Source: Unio delphinus
Lineage: Eukaryota; Mollusca; Bivalvia; Unionida; Unionidae
Reading direction: 5' to 3'
Assembly: GCA_029339505.1 (NCBI GenBank)
Contig: JAQISU010000210.1
Coordinates: 13,469,501 to 13,533,500 of the forward strand
DNA length: 64,000 nt
The notes under the pieces were generated by a model that had not been told where the DNA came from, made no database searches, and saw only the letters and a program-made list of their open reading frames with translations. Below, piece by piece: positions 1 through 9,110 of this stretch; positions within the stretch are counted from its first letter, which is position 1; every line of letters starts with the position of its first letter. Made by a program: the position numbers and the translations under genes.

Positions 1-298
1 GTGTGAACTATTATCTGACACTGAGGTTTATTGAATCTGTATAGCAGATAGATATATTAGTTTTGGTTTATTTTTATTATTTTAGAGACATAGGATCAAT
101 AGTATGTTGAGAGCGTGTGAGAATCATTGTATTTATACCTCATACATTAGTCTTTACTAATTAAGTTAATACATTTTTCATCTTTCAAACATTGTTTTTG
201 AGTTATTCCTTTAATCCAAAGCCACTCGGTTTCAATTCTGAGACAGTAAGTATGTATGTAACTATTTACCTAACTACCACATAAGTAAATAAGTAAGA

Positions 299-463
299 AT
301 GTATGTATGTATGTATGTATGTATGTATGTATGTATGTATGTATGTATGTATGTATGTATGTATGTATGTATGTATGTATGTATGTATGTATGTATGTAT
401 GTATGTCTGTCTGTCTGTCTGTCTGTATGTATGTATGTATGTATGTATGTATGTATGTATGTA

Positions 464-520
<57 letters not shown>
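299..520. repeat. (ATGT)n / (CTGT)n / (GT)n microsatellite
   Basis: A compound microsatellite of ATGT units with a short CTGT block near 404-425 ends in a pure GT run. Open frames on both strands arise because the 4-bp unit contains no stop codon. They are not genes. Confidence 0.98.
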
Positions 521-521
<1 letters not shown>

Positions 522-717
522 CGTTTTTTTAAAAAATAAAATAAAATAAACTACCCACAGTAGCAAATTTTAAAAAAAATGTATTTCTAACAAGTTCAAG
601 TTAAATTACGAAGATACTTTGTATGTTTTCAAAATAATGAATTGTTACCCAATACAATTAGTTCACGGATAAAGTTATTTTCTCTGATACAATCACAAGT
701 TGAATTAACAAGATAGG

Positions 718-866
<149 letters not shown>

Positions 867-1110
867 ATGACGAGAGAACCGTGACGTCTTCAAAAATATC
901 TCGTAATAGCTAACACATGACATAATGAGATCCTTATTTTATGCAAAATTGTCCGGTTAGCATTCCCCAGTCCAAACAATTCCAGTCACCTTCAAATAGT
1001 CTCAAATATATAAGACAAAACGTAAATCATACCATTATTATATATATAAGTAGTATATGGGGCCCATTGAGCGTCAAAGGAAAATCCAGTCAAAAAGGGC
1101 TTGGGCAACT

Positions 1111-1288
1111 CTAGCGTCAAGGGGAATTTAACATTGTGGGTCTATCTAGCGTCAAGGGGAATTTTAACATGGGAACTATTTGGGCCTATCTAGCGTCAAG
1201 AGGAATTGAACATGGTGGGCCTATCTAGCGTCAAGAGGAATGGAACATGGTGGGACTATCTAGCGTCAAGGGGAATGGAACATGGGAA
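1111..1288 (+). repeat. 35-bp iteron array in left TIR
   Basis: CTAGCGTCAAGRGGAAT starts at 1111, 1146, 1190, 1225 and 1260, giving spacings of 35, 44, 35 and 35 bp. A variant AGCGTCAAAGG lies near 1070. The inverted counterpart lies in the right TIR (about 17612-17789). Regular spacing in a replication terminus suggests binding sites for an initiator or integrase; that role is inference. Confidence 0.9.
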
Positions 1289-1346
1289 ATAGGATTGGTA
1301 AAAATGGCGGTAATGAAAGCTAATATCTTTTCGAGATTTAATGAGT

Positions 1347-1362
1347 GGCCCTGAAAAGGACC
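1347..1362 (-). promoter_or_regulatory. Histone-type 3' stem-loop (left)
   Basis: On the minus strand this reads GGTCCTTTTCAGGGCC: a 6-bp stem with a UUUC loop, followed by ACTC and, 13 bases after the stem, CGAAAAGA. This is the layout of metazoan histone mRNA 3' ends (stem-loop, then a purine-rich downstream element paired by U7 snRNA). It lies downstream of the 1505-1948 gene and forms the inner border of the TIR. Confidence 0.75.
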
Positions 1363-1504
1363 TTTGGATACTTCTTTTATTTTCTGCCTTTGTTCCACCA
1401 CCTTTTGATTTTACCAATGATTCCCGTTTTATTCTTTTCGTCGGAAATCCAGTCAGGATGTCCCATTGCTCTAAACTTCACTTGTATCTTTATCCAATTA
1501 TTAT

Positions 1505-1948
1505 TTAATCTTTCAAAGTCCTCTTTCTTTTTTGGTTTTCATTATCCTTTCTCTCCTTACTCCAGTTATCTTTTATCTTCTTCACTTCTTCTAATAACTC
1601 CTTTCTCATCAGTTCGTCAGCTTTCTTGAGTGGGTCCAAACCATTTTGGACATAGGGGTACTCTGTCAAGATATTATCCAAAAAACACTTGACGTTGTCG
1701 ACAATATCTATCACTTGCTTCAATGTCCCCACTCTAACATAGGGTGGGTTAATGCATCCTCGTAACCTTTTGGCTTCTTCTTCTAGCATTTCTTCTAAGA
1801 GCTCCCTGGCTATATTCAGTCTTTTTGCAATGTCCAGGCTGTTCGAAAATGTCCATTTATGATGTAGTTTTTCCATTTCATATTCCCCGTCTAATATCCA
1901 GAAATAGCTATGCCTTAAATTGTTGAATAAATTTGATGCTTTCGCCAT
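1505..1948 (-). CDS. Accessory protein of unknown function, 147 aa
   Basis: This is the leftmost gene of Element 1, reading outward to the left TIR. The ATG is well placed, about 47 bp below a TATATATA box (1995-2002). The product is charged and probably helical. Residues about 40-65 look like an amphipathic Leu/Glu-rich helix, and the Lys-rich tail (about 115-147) could bind nucleic acid or direct nuclear import. I recognise no family. Its mRNA would meet the histone-type stem-loop at 1362-1347, about 140 bases past the stop. Position and promoter suggest an early, host-directed accessory gene (inference). Confidence 0.65.
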   Translation of the reverse strand: MAKASNLFNNLRHSYFWILDGEYEMEKLHHKWTFSNSLDIAKRLNIARELLEEMLEEEAKRLRGCINPPYVRVGTLKQVIDIVDNVKCFLDNILTEYPYVQNGLDPLKKADELMRKELLEEVKKIKDNWSKERKDNENQKRKRTLKD

Positions 1949-1994
1949 CTTCTATGGTTATTCCGTGGAATGGTTCTAATGTCAGTCCCTTGAG

Positions 1995-2002
1995 TATATA
2001 TA
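1995..2002 (-). promoter_or_regulatory. TATA box for the 1505-1948 gene
   Basis: TATATATA lies about 47 bp before the ATG of the leftward accessory gene. Confidence 0.55.
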
Positions 2003-2081
2003 TCTTAAGCGCGGATGTGAAGGAAAACACCCCTTACACTTACTTTTCATATTATATACTATTCACAAGCCCTATTATATA

Positions 2082-2348
2082 CTATCCAAACTCACACCCT
2101 ATACTATCCTCACACACGAGGATTTGACTGGGATGATCGATTTGACATCCATAACAATCATTTTTAATCATGTCTCTCATTTTATCTTCCAAGTGTTGTG
2201 CAAAACAAGACACTAACTGTTGTTCTTGTTCTGGCCATCTGGATTGCATGATCACTACCTCTTCTTTTTGGTCTTGTGGATCTGCTTTTTCTGACACCTT
2301 CCATTCCATGGATTCTTCACTATTCAAAGAAGGACAAGGGTCTTCCAT
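2082..2348 (-). CDS. Hypothetical acidic protein, 88 aa
   Basis: A short ATG-initiated frame lies 5 bp below the MCP stop and reads leftward like the capsid block. The product is acidic and Gln/Glu-rich (PEQEQQLVSCF at about 38-48), with a C-terminal Cys-containing segment (CYGCQ, CEDSIGC). It has no signal peptide or membrane helix and no family I recognise. The tight spacing to MCP is the main support. It could be a degraded or very small late protein. Confidence 0.5.
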   Translation of the reverse strand: MEDPCPSLNSEESMEWKVSEKADPQDQKEEVVIMQSRWPEQEQQLVSCFAQHLEDKMRDMIKNDCYGCQIDHPSQILVCEDSIGCEFG

Positions 2349-2353
2349 AGTGT

Positions 2354-3684
2354 CTAATAGTCTAGAATGACTTCTCTCAAACTGTTAATTTCTATGGTAT
2401 TATCGAATTCAGCATACAGAATGACATTCACCGTTTCGGTAAGAGCTCCTGCAAACTGAAGTTCCACACGCAGTTGCCCTGATTTTATAGGGTGGAAATG
2501 TCCCTCGTCGCTGCCTTGGTCTGGAGTGAAATCAAAAGCCCACAAAGTGTAACCTTTTGCATAATCGTCGTAGGAAATACCGTGACTGGTGTTGGTTCCT
2601 AACTGGCCTGTGGCTTCATACAGCGACAAGTACGACCTCAAGTAATTCTTCTGTTCGCCAAAGTCGGGTTCTAAGGGTCGGGTACACAAAGTTTTGCCAT
2701 CGTGACTGACTTCGATTTTGGATACTCTGCTGTGCTTAAACTGGAAAGGATTTTCATCGTGGGCTCCGTTGAGGGCTGCATTGTTGACGATACCGATGCA
2801 TAAACGTTTGGGTAACTGTCCTTGGAACAGATGATCTTCGATCTTAGATCGGAGTCCAGCGGCAATGGTGAAAGTTTTGACTTCCACGCGTCGTATCGGA
2901 TACTTGGCTGTCGTTCTGCTCAAAGTGTGAATGATATCATTTCCCACTTTAGGTAACACTTCCACACGACGCACGTATAACCTGGCCTCCTGGATAATGG
3001 TTTTGTATTCGTTGGCATGAGCCATCAAATGGAAAGCAGCACTACTACGATTCAGTCTCAAGCGGATATCTACTCCGTTCAACAAATACTTTTATTGAAA
3101 CCACATGTCCAAATGTAAACGATCGAACAGTTCTAAACTACGGCCTTGCAGAATTTTCTTTCGACGGTCGTTAAAACCTACATTGTGAGGATCGGCAGGA
3201 TTGTCACCCTCAGCGGCTACGGGCAAGGCTGTGTCGTTAAACTTATCTGCTGTGTCAGTTTTCCATACCACGCATCTAGATGAGTGTTTTTGGCTTCTTT
3301 TCCGTACGTCAAGAGATTTTCGAGGTACGCTCGGTAAGGGTAAGTATCCATACTACTGCTGATCAGTTTATTATTCATGTACAAATCCACATCGCTGAAC
3401 AAGGAATGCATGAAATTGTTGACAGGAGCAACTCTATCATTGACTCCTGGATTGGTGTTGTCCGTTTTGGTTACTTTCACTTTCAAATACAAGCAACTGT
3501 TATTGAGATCAATGTAATCTTCGGGTTGTCCTTTTATTTCAAACTCAATGGGAGCTGAATCCGTCAAAGAGGAGACGGGATGAAATTCAAAACATTGGGC
3601 TTCTTGCATGGTCATCATCGTGGGTGAAATGGCAAAGAGATCCAGTTCCGACTTGGAACAGGCACAAGATTCTTGGTGCATCAT
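2354..3684 (-). pseudogene. MCP: Major capsid protein (double jelly-roll, hexon-like), two frameshifts
   Basis: The gene runs in three frames: 3684 to about 3255 (N-terminus), about 3255 to 3097, then about 3097 to 2354. The first segment has the typical Polinton MCP start region (FEIKGQPEDYIDLNN, then FMHSLFSDVDLYMNNKLIS and LENLLTYG). The middle frame reads up to LDMWFQ followed by a stop. The last frame resumes at LLNGVDIRLRLNRS and runs to the C-terminus. Together they give about 440 residues, normal for the family. Each junction needs only a one-base indel, so these are recent lesions or sequencing errors. The ATG follows a TATTAAAAG-like box. The product would form the trimeric hexon-like capsomer. 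Confidence 0.9.
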
Positions 3685-3693
3685 TTTTTACTT

Positions 3694-4134
3694 TTAATAA
3701 TCAAAAATGTCTAAGTCTCGAGCGGTTCTTTTTTTCTTTGTCTTTCTAGCTTTAGAGGTATGGAGACTTTTGAAAGGGTGTCTTCGTCGACGCTTTCTAC
3801 CTTGTCCTTGCTGTGTCCTCAGGGAAGTAGGAATGTCAGACTCGGTACCGTTCAGGGCATTTATAGGACTTTCTCGTCGACCCAAAATTTCTTTACCCGT
3901 TTGAAGCAAGACATTTTTGCCTGCTCTCAAAAAAGCTTCTTTAGGGTTTTGTTTGTCAATGAGAACATTTTGAAGAAAATCTGTGCCGTGAGTCAATGCG
4001 GCATCTTTTAAGGCGTGCAATCCTCGTGTCACCATCGGTTTCAAAACAGGGACCACGGAACGAAAGGCTGATTTAAACATATCTCCTAAACCATGTCCTC
4101 GTTGTCGAGTGACTCCTTGGTACACAGGATACAT
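3694..4134 (-). CDS. pX/pVI-like minor core or capsid protein, 146 aa
   Basis: This basic protein lies directly upstream of MCP. Residues about 10-20 contain RQRGHGLGDMFKSAFRSVVP, the GxGLGxxF(K/R)xxxRxxxP pattern of adenovirus pX/pVI-like proteins found in adintoviruses and Polintons. An amphipathic stretch (about 25-75) follows, then a very basic tail (RKRRRRHPFKS, KARKTKKKRT). A role in DNA condensation or membrane lysis is inferred from the family resemblance. A paralogue with the same N-terminal logic is at 40992-41477 in Element 2. The frame is intact. Confidence 0.7.
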   Translation of the reverse strand: MYPVYQGVTRQRGHGLGDMFKSAFRSVVPVLKPMVTRGLHALKDAALTHGTDFLQNVLIDKQNPKEAFLRAGKNVLLQTGKEILGRRESPINALNGTESDIPTSLRTQQGQGRKRRRRHPFKSLHTSKARKTKKKRTARDLDIFDY

Positions 4135-4141
4135 CAGTTTT

Positions 4142-5072
4142 TCAGTTGTTTGAGAATCGTTTTTGAAAATGGAGTTTCACTGTGACTTTCCCTTTGGTAA
4201 ATGGAATATTTTGTCCTAGTTCTCCTTTTATAGTAATGTTGACACTGTCGAAATACGACTTACTGACAGGTAAATAATGAGGATGTACAAATTCACGGTG
4301 AACGTGATAGGTATTTCCACCTTCCTCGTCAGCGGCAGTGGTATCCACTTTGAACGGAATGACACGTAGTAACGGTACAGAGGTGTGTGCTACCACGTTG
4401 TACTCCACCACATCGGAGTAAACAAACATCAAGTTGAGACCTTGGTTCATTTCTACAGGGGATCGAAAATGTTTTACAAAATCCGAGTTACTACTTATGC
4501 CTGGTATTTCTTTTTTGTTCGGGAGCATCTTGAGGTCTCCACCTAAAATATCAAACAATTCAGGACAAAAGGTAATGGCTATTATTTTCTTCTCTGAAAA
4601 TTTGATCAAGAGGCGACGAGCCACTTTAATGTACTCAAAGGTAACACTTTCTTTGATTCTTTCCAGGGGTTTACCAAACACAGTATTGAACCTGTTGGCA
4701 ATCGTAGTCACTAAATGTTGACCACTAAAATAGTAGCCTGCAGGAATGGTAATCACATAAGTGGACAGTTGTTTCGTTAAGGGCTCATTTGATTTCTTGG
4801 TGTCCATACCAGGGATGCCTCGTTCGTCTAAGGCTTGATGCAATTGCTTGTCATACACTTCTACTGTAAAAGTGTTTTGATTTTCGACGATGTTTTTTGA
4901 TTTGTGTCGGGTGAATCATTTCGACTAAAGCTACTTCCCAATGATCATCTTGATCAAAATGCATGGTTTGAGGTAATTTAGACGTGTAACAGCACAACGT
5001 GTTGTTAGGAAACACCTCCATGGAACTGTCACTAGGTAACGTTAAGTAAAATTGGTTAATCGTGTTGTTCAT
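4142..5072 (-). pseudogene. mCP: Penton-like minor capsid protein, one frameshift
   Basis: The N-terminal frame (5072-4851) starts NNTINQFYLTLPSDSSMEVF and has WEVALVEMIHPTQ, the conserved opening of Polinton penton-like proteins (single jelly-roll). The second frame (to 4142) continues with YVITIPAGYYFSG and the jelly-roll strands to the C-terminus. The break lies in a run of six A residues on the coding strand near 4886-4895. One base fewer restores the frame, so a homopolymer indel is the simplest cause. The second frame has no ATG at its start, confirming it is a continuation. Total length about 300 residues fits the family. Confidence 0.85.
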
Positions 5073-5488
5073 ATTTCCAATGTTCTTCTGTCCGAGGAGT
5101 CACTCGAGGTTAAAGGAGTGTATAAAAGAGGATTGTAATTGGAAGGGGGACTGTCAGGAGAATGACTAACGTTGGACGCAGGGCTCCCAATAGTGTTACT
5201 GTTGTTCCCGTTGTAAGAGTATTTCAGGGAAGGATTGGGAAGAAGATACCCGATACAACTGCTGAGTAAAATGGTCCACAATTGTTTGTCTCCTTGTTGC
5301 AAACTCAAATTAGCAATGGCTGCACCGATGACACAATACACTACAAAGATTTGACAGAAAAAGACGATTTGCGTTTTAGGGACACGTTCTCCACACCACA
5401 CCCACAAAGGTTGCTTTTGTAAATCTTGCAGAGAGGAAGTGGGTGAAGGAATAGTCACTGTGGTCACTGAAGCTGTATTGAAAGGCAT
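5069..5488 (-). CDS. Small membrane protein with two hydrophobic segments
   Basis: I choose the ATG at 5488 (MPFNTASV); the frame is open a few codons further but only with non-ATG starts. The 139-aa product has a short polar N-terminus and hydrophobic segments QIFVVYCVIGAAIANLSLQ and LWTILLSSCIGYLLPNPSL separated by a short charged loop, then a Ser/Pro/Asn-rich tail. A protein with this layout sits beside penton in many Polintons, so it is probably a conserved virion or assembly membrane protein. The stop overlaps the penton ATG by 4 bp. A TATAAAAAG box lies at 5508-5501. Confidence 0.7.
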   Translation of the reverse strand: MPFNTASVTTVTIPSPTSSLQDLQKQPLWVWCGERVPKTQIVFFCQIFVVYCVIGAAIANLSLQQGDKQLWTILLSSCIGYLLPNPSLKYSYNGNNSNTIGSPASNVSHSPDSPPSNYNPLLYTPLTSSDSSDRRTLEI

Positions 5489-5493
5489 GATGG

Positions 5494-6606
5494 TCACTTC
5501 TTTTTATAGTCGATGACTTGCGCAGCGTTAATCCAAGAATCAAAACTAGGAGGATATCCTTTCCAACGTACTTTGACTTCTTTGACACGGCGTTTTCCTA
5601 CTTTACGGGTTCTTCGTTCGAGAATGCTTTCAATGTCGTACACGTCGTCTTCTTTTTTGGTGACACGTTGTAACTCAGGCAAGTAAAATGTTCCTTTTAA
5701 TACTTCTCCGTTCATGTCTTCCAATTTATAGACGGTAGGATGACGATCACGCACTCGTTCAGTAACACGAAACAATTCGGTGGTCCAGTTGGGTAAGTAA
5801 CCTTTGTCAAAAGTGCGTTTGGTTTTGCCAATGCGTACCCAATCTCCCGGGGTTAACACTTCTCTACCTTTCTTGAGGACAGCCATCGTTCGGGACGTAC
5901 CAAACAAGCGCTCAAAAACAGTCACTTCGTTGTCGGGTGTCACCTCTTGTGGGGCACGTCCAATGCTTCTATGGTAAGATTGATTGTAGGCTTGAACTAA
6001 GTGTGGTAAGATGTCGATGTACTTGAGAGTGTGTTGATGCGTAAAATATTTCCACATGCGTTCTTTCAAGGTACGTTGAAAACGTTCCACGATACTGGCT
6101 TTGGTTTCAGGATTTTCGGTGGTGAAAAAATGAATGTCACGTTTCTTTAATTCTCGTTGGAAAGCTTGGTTCAGAAATTCGGTGCCTTTGTCGGTTTGCC
6201 ATCGAAGAGGGTGACGACCACTTTGTTTCAACACCAGTTGCAAAGCTCGTACTAACTCTCCGCTCGATTTGGATGTCAATGGTACAACCCAGGCAAATTT
6301 AGAAAAGACGTCGATGACACAAAACAAATATTTGTAGCCACGATTGTAAGTGGCTAAATGAGAGACATCGGCTAAATCGGCTTACCATTGATGATCGATC
6401 CCTTCCACTTGAGTGCGACTTCTGTGAAATTTTCGTCGAATGGGTTTGTGTAAAGTGTACGTCGCTTGTTCTTGTAACCATCGTTGTACTGCAGGTAATG
6501 GGAGCTTTTTCAGGCGAGGTTTGGCAGCACGATACAATTTCTGAATGCCTCCGTAGCCAGCAGGGTGAGATGGATCGTAGTAAATGCTGACTAAGACCTT
6601 CTCCAT
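5494..6606 (-). pseudogene. INT: Retrovirus-type integrase with chromodomain, one nonsense codon
   Basis: A 371-codon frame is broken only by an in-frame TAA at codon 75 (6382-6384 region), two codons before the first catalytic Asp. The RVE core has Asp77 (ADLADVSHL), Asp139 (WQTDKGTEF) and Glu174 (ASIVERFQRT), giving the DD35E spacing. The C-terminus (about 320-365) is a chromodomain: YDIESILERR, VKVRWKGYPPSFDSWINA. The integrase inserts the element and makes 6-bp duplications; the chromodomain may steer it to marked chromatin. The stop replaces a residue between conserved Trp and Ala and looks like a single base change. The upstream fragment (6382-6606) is the N-terminal domain. Confidence 0.93.
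5501..5508 (-). promoter_or_regulatory. TATA box for the small membrane protein
   Basis: The minus strand reads CTATAAAAAG immediately above the ATG at 5488. It overlaps the 3' end of the integrase gene. Confidence 0.5.
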
Positions 6607-6613
6607 GGTTTAG

Positions 6614-7342
6614 TTAATAAGGTACCCACTCTTCGAGGATATTGCTTTGGGTGGGACGGAATGGGGGTTGTTTGGAAACGGTTTTACGTGTCCGATGGAC
6701 CACAGGAGTCGACGTCGAGGGTATTGGTGGTGGTAGTGGAGGTAATGAGATTGCTTCTTTGGCCTTCTTTTCTTTTTTCACTTCTGCTTTCCTTTCTTTC
6801 TTTTTCACTTCTGTCGAAGAAGGAGTGGCCATCATCTTTTTAACCCAAGTTTTGAGTTCTTCTCGTGGAGGAGTGGGGGAAGGAGTTAACAAGGAAGCGG
6901 CAATCTTACTCGAAATGGGAGTGGTGGTGGTGGGTGATTGAAAGAGATCCTGGGGTTCTTCTTCCTTGGGTAATGGTGGAGTAACGTCTGTTTTAACCAT
7001 TGCAGAGGTTGAGGGTGACGGGTTATTCATTAGAGCCTTAAAATCGGACAAAGTGGGTTGAGCTGTTTGTTCCACAGCTTTTCGATGAAAGAGCTGCAGT
7101 CGTTTCAAGAGTTGACCGTACTTTTGTGATTTTTCGGTTTCGGACAAATCGTGACGATGCATCAAGGATTGCAATTCGTGTTGTAATTGAGACATCTCGT
7201 TCAAATCAGGATTGGGTGGTAAATGGGGGGTACGTTGTTCTTGCCAACGATGGTATTCCATCCATCGTTTGTAAGAAACTAAAGTCAGTTTTCGTCCTTC
7301 CATAGGCTTCCAAAGGTTATGTCTGAGATTGTCGTGCTCCAT
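6614..7342 (-). CDS. Pro/Lys-rich protein of unknown function, 242 aa
   Basis: This intact ATG frame lies just above the integrase. Residues 1-110 are helical and charged (KPMEGRKLTLVSYKRWMEYH, LSQLQHELQSL region). The rest is a low-complexity Pro/Ser/Thr region with a Lys-rich block (VKKKERKAEVKKEKK, about 180-195) and a basic tail. It has no membrane segment and no family I recognise. Place in the block and composition suggest a DNA-binding or scaffolding virion protein (inference). A GATAAAAAG box is 6-15 bp above the ATG. Confidence 0.6.
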   Translation of the reverse strand: MEHDNLRHNLWKPMEGRKLTLVSYKRWMEYHRWQEQRTPHLPPNPDLNEMSQLQHELQSLMHRHDLSETEKSQKYGQLLKRLQLFHRKAVEQTAQPTLSDFKALMNNPSPSTSAMVKTDVTPPLPKEEEPQDLFQSPTTTTPISSKIAASLLTPSPTPPREELKTWVKKMMATPSSTEVKKKERKAEVKKEKKAKEAISLPPLPPPIPSTSTPVVHRTRKTVSKQPPFRPTQSNILEEWVPY

Positions 7343-7347
7343 AATGC

Positions 7348-7357
7348 CTTTTTATCT
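7348..7357 (-). promoter_or_regulatory. TATA-like box for the 6614-7342 gene
   Basis: The minus strand reads GATAAAAAGG just above the ATG at 7342, within the last codons of the next gene. Confidence 0.4.
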
Positions 7358-7810
7358 TCTACCCAATGCATGGAAAAGCCCTTGTGACATTCCTTGACCC
7401 ATCCCTTGTGGCATCATCCCTTGAGACATCCCTTGTAGCAAACCTGGTATTATACTTTTCAACAAAGGAGCAATAATAGGTAAAAATCCTCCCCGTTGCA
7501 CCAGCATCTTTTTCTTTTGACGGACGGGTATTTTGTTTTGGACCATTTGACGAAGAACGTGTCGATGTTTGGCTAAGCATTTTTTCTGGTGTGAAGACAA
7601 AGGTATCGTGCCTTTCAAAACATTCAAACAACATTCGCACACGGTATCGATGACATCTTTGGAGGCCGTTTTAATGATTTGTTTTCGCATGGGTGGAGAG
7701 GCTTTGGACAGGACAGACAACACATCTCCGTGTTTGACTAAACGAGGAGGTAGTCCTTTCCTTTTCTTTCCCTTGGGGAGTGAAGAAGAATGTTTTGTGC
7801 GAGGTGACAT
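7352..7810 (-). CDS. Conserved Polinton protein with GGF hydrophobic C-terminus, 152 aa
   Basis: The layout is one I associate with many animal Polintons. A basic N-terminus leads to a helical domain with CECCLNVLKGTIPLSSHQKK (about 74-93) and HRHVLRQMV, then a basic turn (RQKKKMLVQRGGFLP) and a hydrophobic tail (IIAPLLKSIIPGLL) with Gly/Met/Gln repeats. The GG followed by a hydrophobic helix recalls adenovirus pVI-type precursors cleaved after GG, but that is only a resemblance. The frame is intact, with an ATG at 7810. Function is unknown; a minor virion protein is likely. Confidence 0.65.
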   Translation of the reverse strand: MSPRTKHSSSLPKGKKRKGLPPRLVKHGDVLSVLSKASPPMRKQIIKTASKDVIDTVCECCLNVLKGTIPLSSHQKKCLAKHRHVLRQMVQNKIPVRQKKKMLVQRGGFLPIIAPLLKSIIPGLLQGMSQGMMPQGMGQGMSQGLFHALGRR

Positions 7811-7886
7811 CTTTGCTTGTTCGTTTCACAATACCACTGGTGTCAATGTCTTGGTACACACTCTCTTTTATTTACTTTTTTGGGAA

Positions 7887-8141
7887 CTAGCGCTTCGTCA
7901 AAAAGGTAACAATGTGTTTCCCAAAATTGTCAAAGGATCCTCCTTTTTGGTGACTCTGTTTTTTCTTTAAAGGACGTTGATGTTTGGTTTTAAAGCTTTT
8001 GGTGAGATGACGACATTGTCTTTTTCCTGTTCCTTTTTGGGTAGCAGAACGTCGAGGATTGTAATGTGTACGTTTTTGAGGAGACGTTCTTGAGTGTTTA
8101 GCAGTAGTGCAGAAAATATTGATTCCTGTTGTTGTCCTCAA
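7887..8141 (-). CDS. Small very basic protein, about 84 codons, no ATG
   Basis: The open frame is rich in Lys, Arg and His (KRTHYNPRRSATQKGTGKRQ, KTKHQRPLKKKQSHQKGG) and ends with GGSFDNFGKHIVTFLTKR. Composition suggests a DNA-condensing core protein. No ATG lies in frame; the first candidate is TTG at 8141. A TATAAAAATG sequence just above supplies an ATG in another frame that stops after two codons, so the true start has probably been lost to an indel. It could also be a translated exon. Confidence 0.45.
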   Translation of the reverse strand: MRTTTGINIFCTTAKHSRTSPQKRTHYNPRRSATQKGTGKRQCRHLTKSFKTKHQRPLKKKQSHQKGGSFDNFGKHIVTFLTKR

Positions 8142-8145
8142 GTCA

Positions 8146-8153
8146 TTTTTATA
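8146..8153 (-). promoter_or_regulatory. TATA box for the 7887-8141 gene
   Basis: The minus strand reads GTATAAAAATG, just above the small basic frame and overlapping the end of the next gene. Confidence 0.45.
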
Positions 8154-9042
8154 CTGGAATACGACGCCACTGATTATCTTTGCGTCGTATCAACTTCATG
8201 GCAGGTAGCACACGTCGTGAAGGAGTTCGCAATGGACTCAATCGGGACAGTTCTTGTTTGGACAAATCTAGTAAACTCTTTAACATGCCAGATCTTTCTT
8301 GGACTTTGACTTTGGGGGCAGGTACTTTGTGAGCAGCTGCTACTGACGCTAATGTGGACGAGGGTGTCACCGGTGAAGGAGACGTTTTAGGAGACGCAGA
8401 TTTCCAATGTTTCATCAAATTAGGAAAAACGTGTGTCAAATTGGTTTTGTCTGGCATCACCCGCAACGGAGAAGTGGAAGTCCCTGAGGCTACTGACAAC
8501 GTAGTCCCTACCAAACGTCCTTGTAGATCTTTTCTAACAGGTTGTGGTTGACGAAGGTAAGGTTGTGTCCTGGCTGAAGTGCCTCTTTTGCGAGGGACTG
8601 GTTTTTTCTGTGGACTTTTCTTTTTCTGTGCTTTGGTCTTGACACCCTTGTTCTTTTTCTTTGGGGTTCGTTTGGCTTTTTTTTTCTTGGGATGAACTTT
8701 GGGAGCATTGGGATCCCATTTTAAAAGGGAACGAATGATGACACCTCCTAGAGAACCACTACCTCCAGGTTTCAATATGATTTGCTTTTTGATTTGAGTG
8801 TCGATGCGAGGATTGGCTAGTTGTGTCAAGGCTGTTTTGTTTCTGTCAAAAAAGCGTTTGGCTTGATCTGGAATGTGAATGATGCCTTGCAGTATTTGAC
8901 GTGCTGTCACCGTAAACCATCGTAAGACTTCTTTGAGACTGGCATCTAAGACGTGAGATCGTCTTTGTGGATTTTTTTCGCGACTGATGCCGTACAAGGC
9001 ACGAATCAATTTGATGGGAAGATGAGCCTGAAGGGATGTCAT
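8149..9042 (-). CDS. Basic core-like protein, about 297 aa
   Basis: I choose the ATG at 9042 (MTSLQAHLPIK); upstream codons are open but lack an ATG. The N-terminal half (VLRWFTVTARQILQGI, AKRFFDRNKTALTQLA, KKQIILKPGGSGSLGG) shares the layout of the 7352-7810 protein: helices, a basic turn, GG. The middle (about 120-170) is extremely basic (KKKKAKRTPKKKNKG, KAQKKKSPQKKPVPRKR). The rest is Pro/Ser-rich with a conserved-looking basic end. It is probably a DNA-packaging or minor capsid protein related to its neighbour by ancient duplication. A CTATAAAAG box lies at 9088-9081. Confidence 0.6.
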   Translation of the reverse strand: MTSLQAHLPIKLIRALYGISREKNPQRRSHVLDASLKEVLRWFTVTARQILQGIIHIPDQAKRFFDRNKTALTQLANPRIDTQIKKQIILKPGGSGSLGGVIIRSLLKWDPNAPKVHPKKKKAKRTPKKKNKGVKTKAQKKKSPQKKPVPRKRGTSARTQPYLRQPQPVRKDLQGRLVGTTLSVASGTSTSPLRVMPDKTNLTHVFPNLMKHWKSASPKTSPSPVTPSSTLASVAAAHKVPAPKVKVQERSGMLKSLLDLSKQELSRLSPLRTPSRRVLPAMKLIRRKDNQWRRIPV

Positions 9043-9080
9043 GTTGACGATGTATGAGACAAGGTTAAAGTAACCCAAGG

Positions 9081-9088
9081 CTTTTATA
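9081..9088 (-). promoter_or_regulatory. TATA box for the 8149-9042 gene
   Basis: CTATAAAAG on the minus strand lies about 40 bp above the chosen ATG. Confidence 0.5.
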
Positions 9089-9110
9089 GATTTCTTAGTG
9101 CTTCATAGGG

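Larger units (their letters stand above)
1049..1362 (+). repeat. Element 1 left terminal inverted repeat
   Basis: This matches the inverse complement of 17538-17850 with few differences. Going inward it has the terminus AGTAGTATATGG, an array of AGCGTCAA repeats (1111-1288), a CCAAT-type box in reverse (ATTGG, 1294-1298), a YY1-like AAAATGGCGG (1301-1310) and a conserved CGAAAAGA-type block. Its innermost 16 bases are a histone-type stem-loop (1347-1362). Protein-primed replication is expected to start at such ends. Confidence 0.95.

Noticed and set aside
270..566. Open frames on both strands in the ATGT, GATA and AT arrays (also at 20796-21220, 22125-22974, 27003-27230)
   Set aside because: They are translations of simple repeats without stop codons and have no other coding sign.
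1111..1288. 35-bp TIR repeats as a CRISPR array
   Set aside because: The whole unit repeats, there are no unique spacers, and the context is a eukaryotic transposon end.
1345..1629. 94-codon plus-strand frame at the left TIR
   Set aside because: It starts inside the TIR stem-loop and overlaps the better supported minus-strand gene; no promoter.
4880..4900. AAAAAAC in the penton gene as a programmed -1 frameshift site
   Set aside because: The needed shift is +1, and the heptamer is not in the right phase. A homopolymer indel is simpler.
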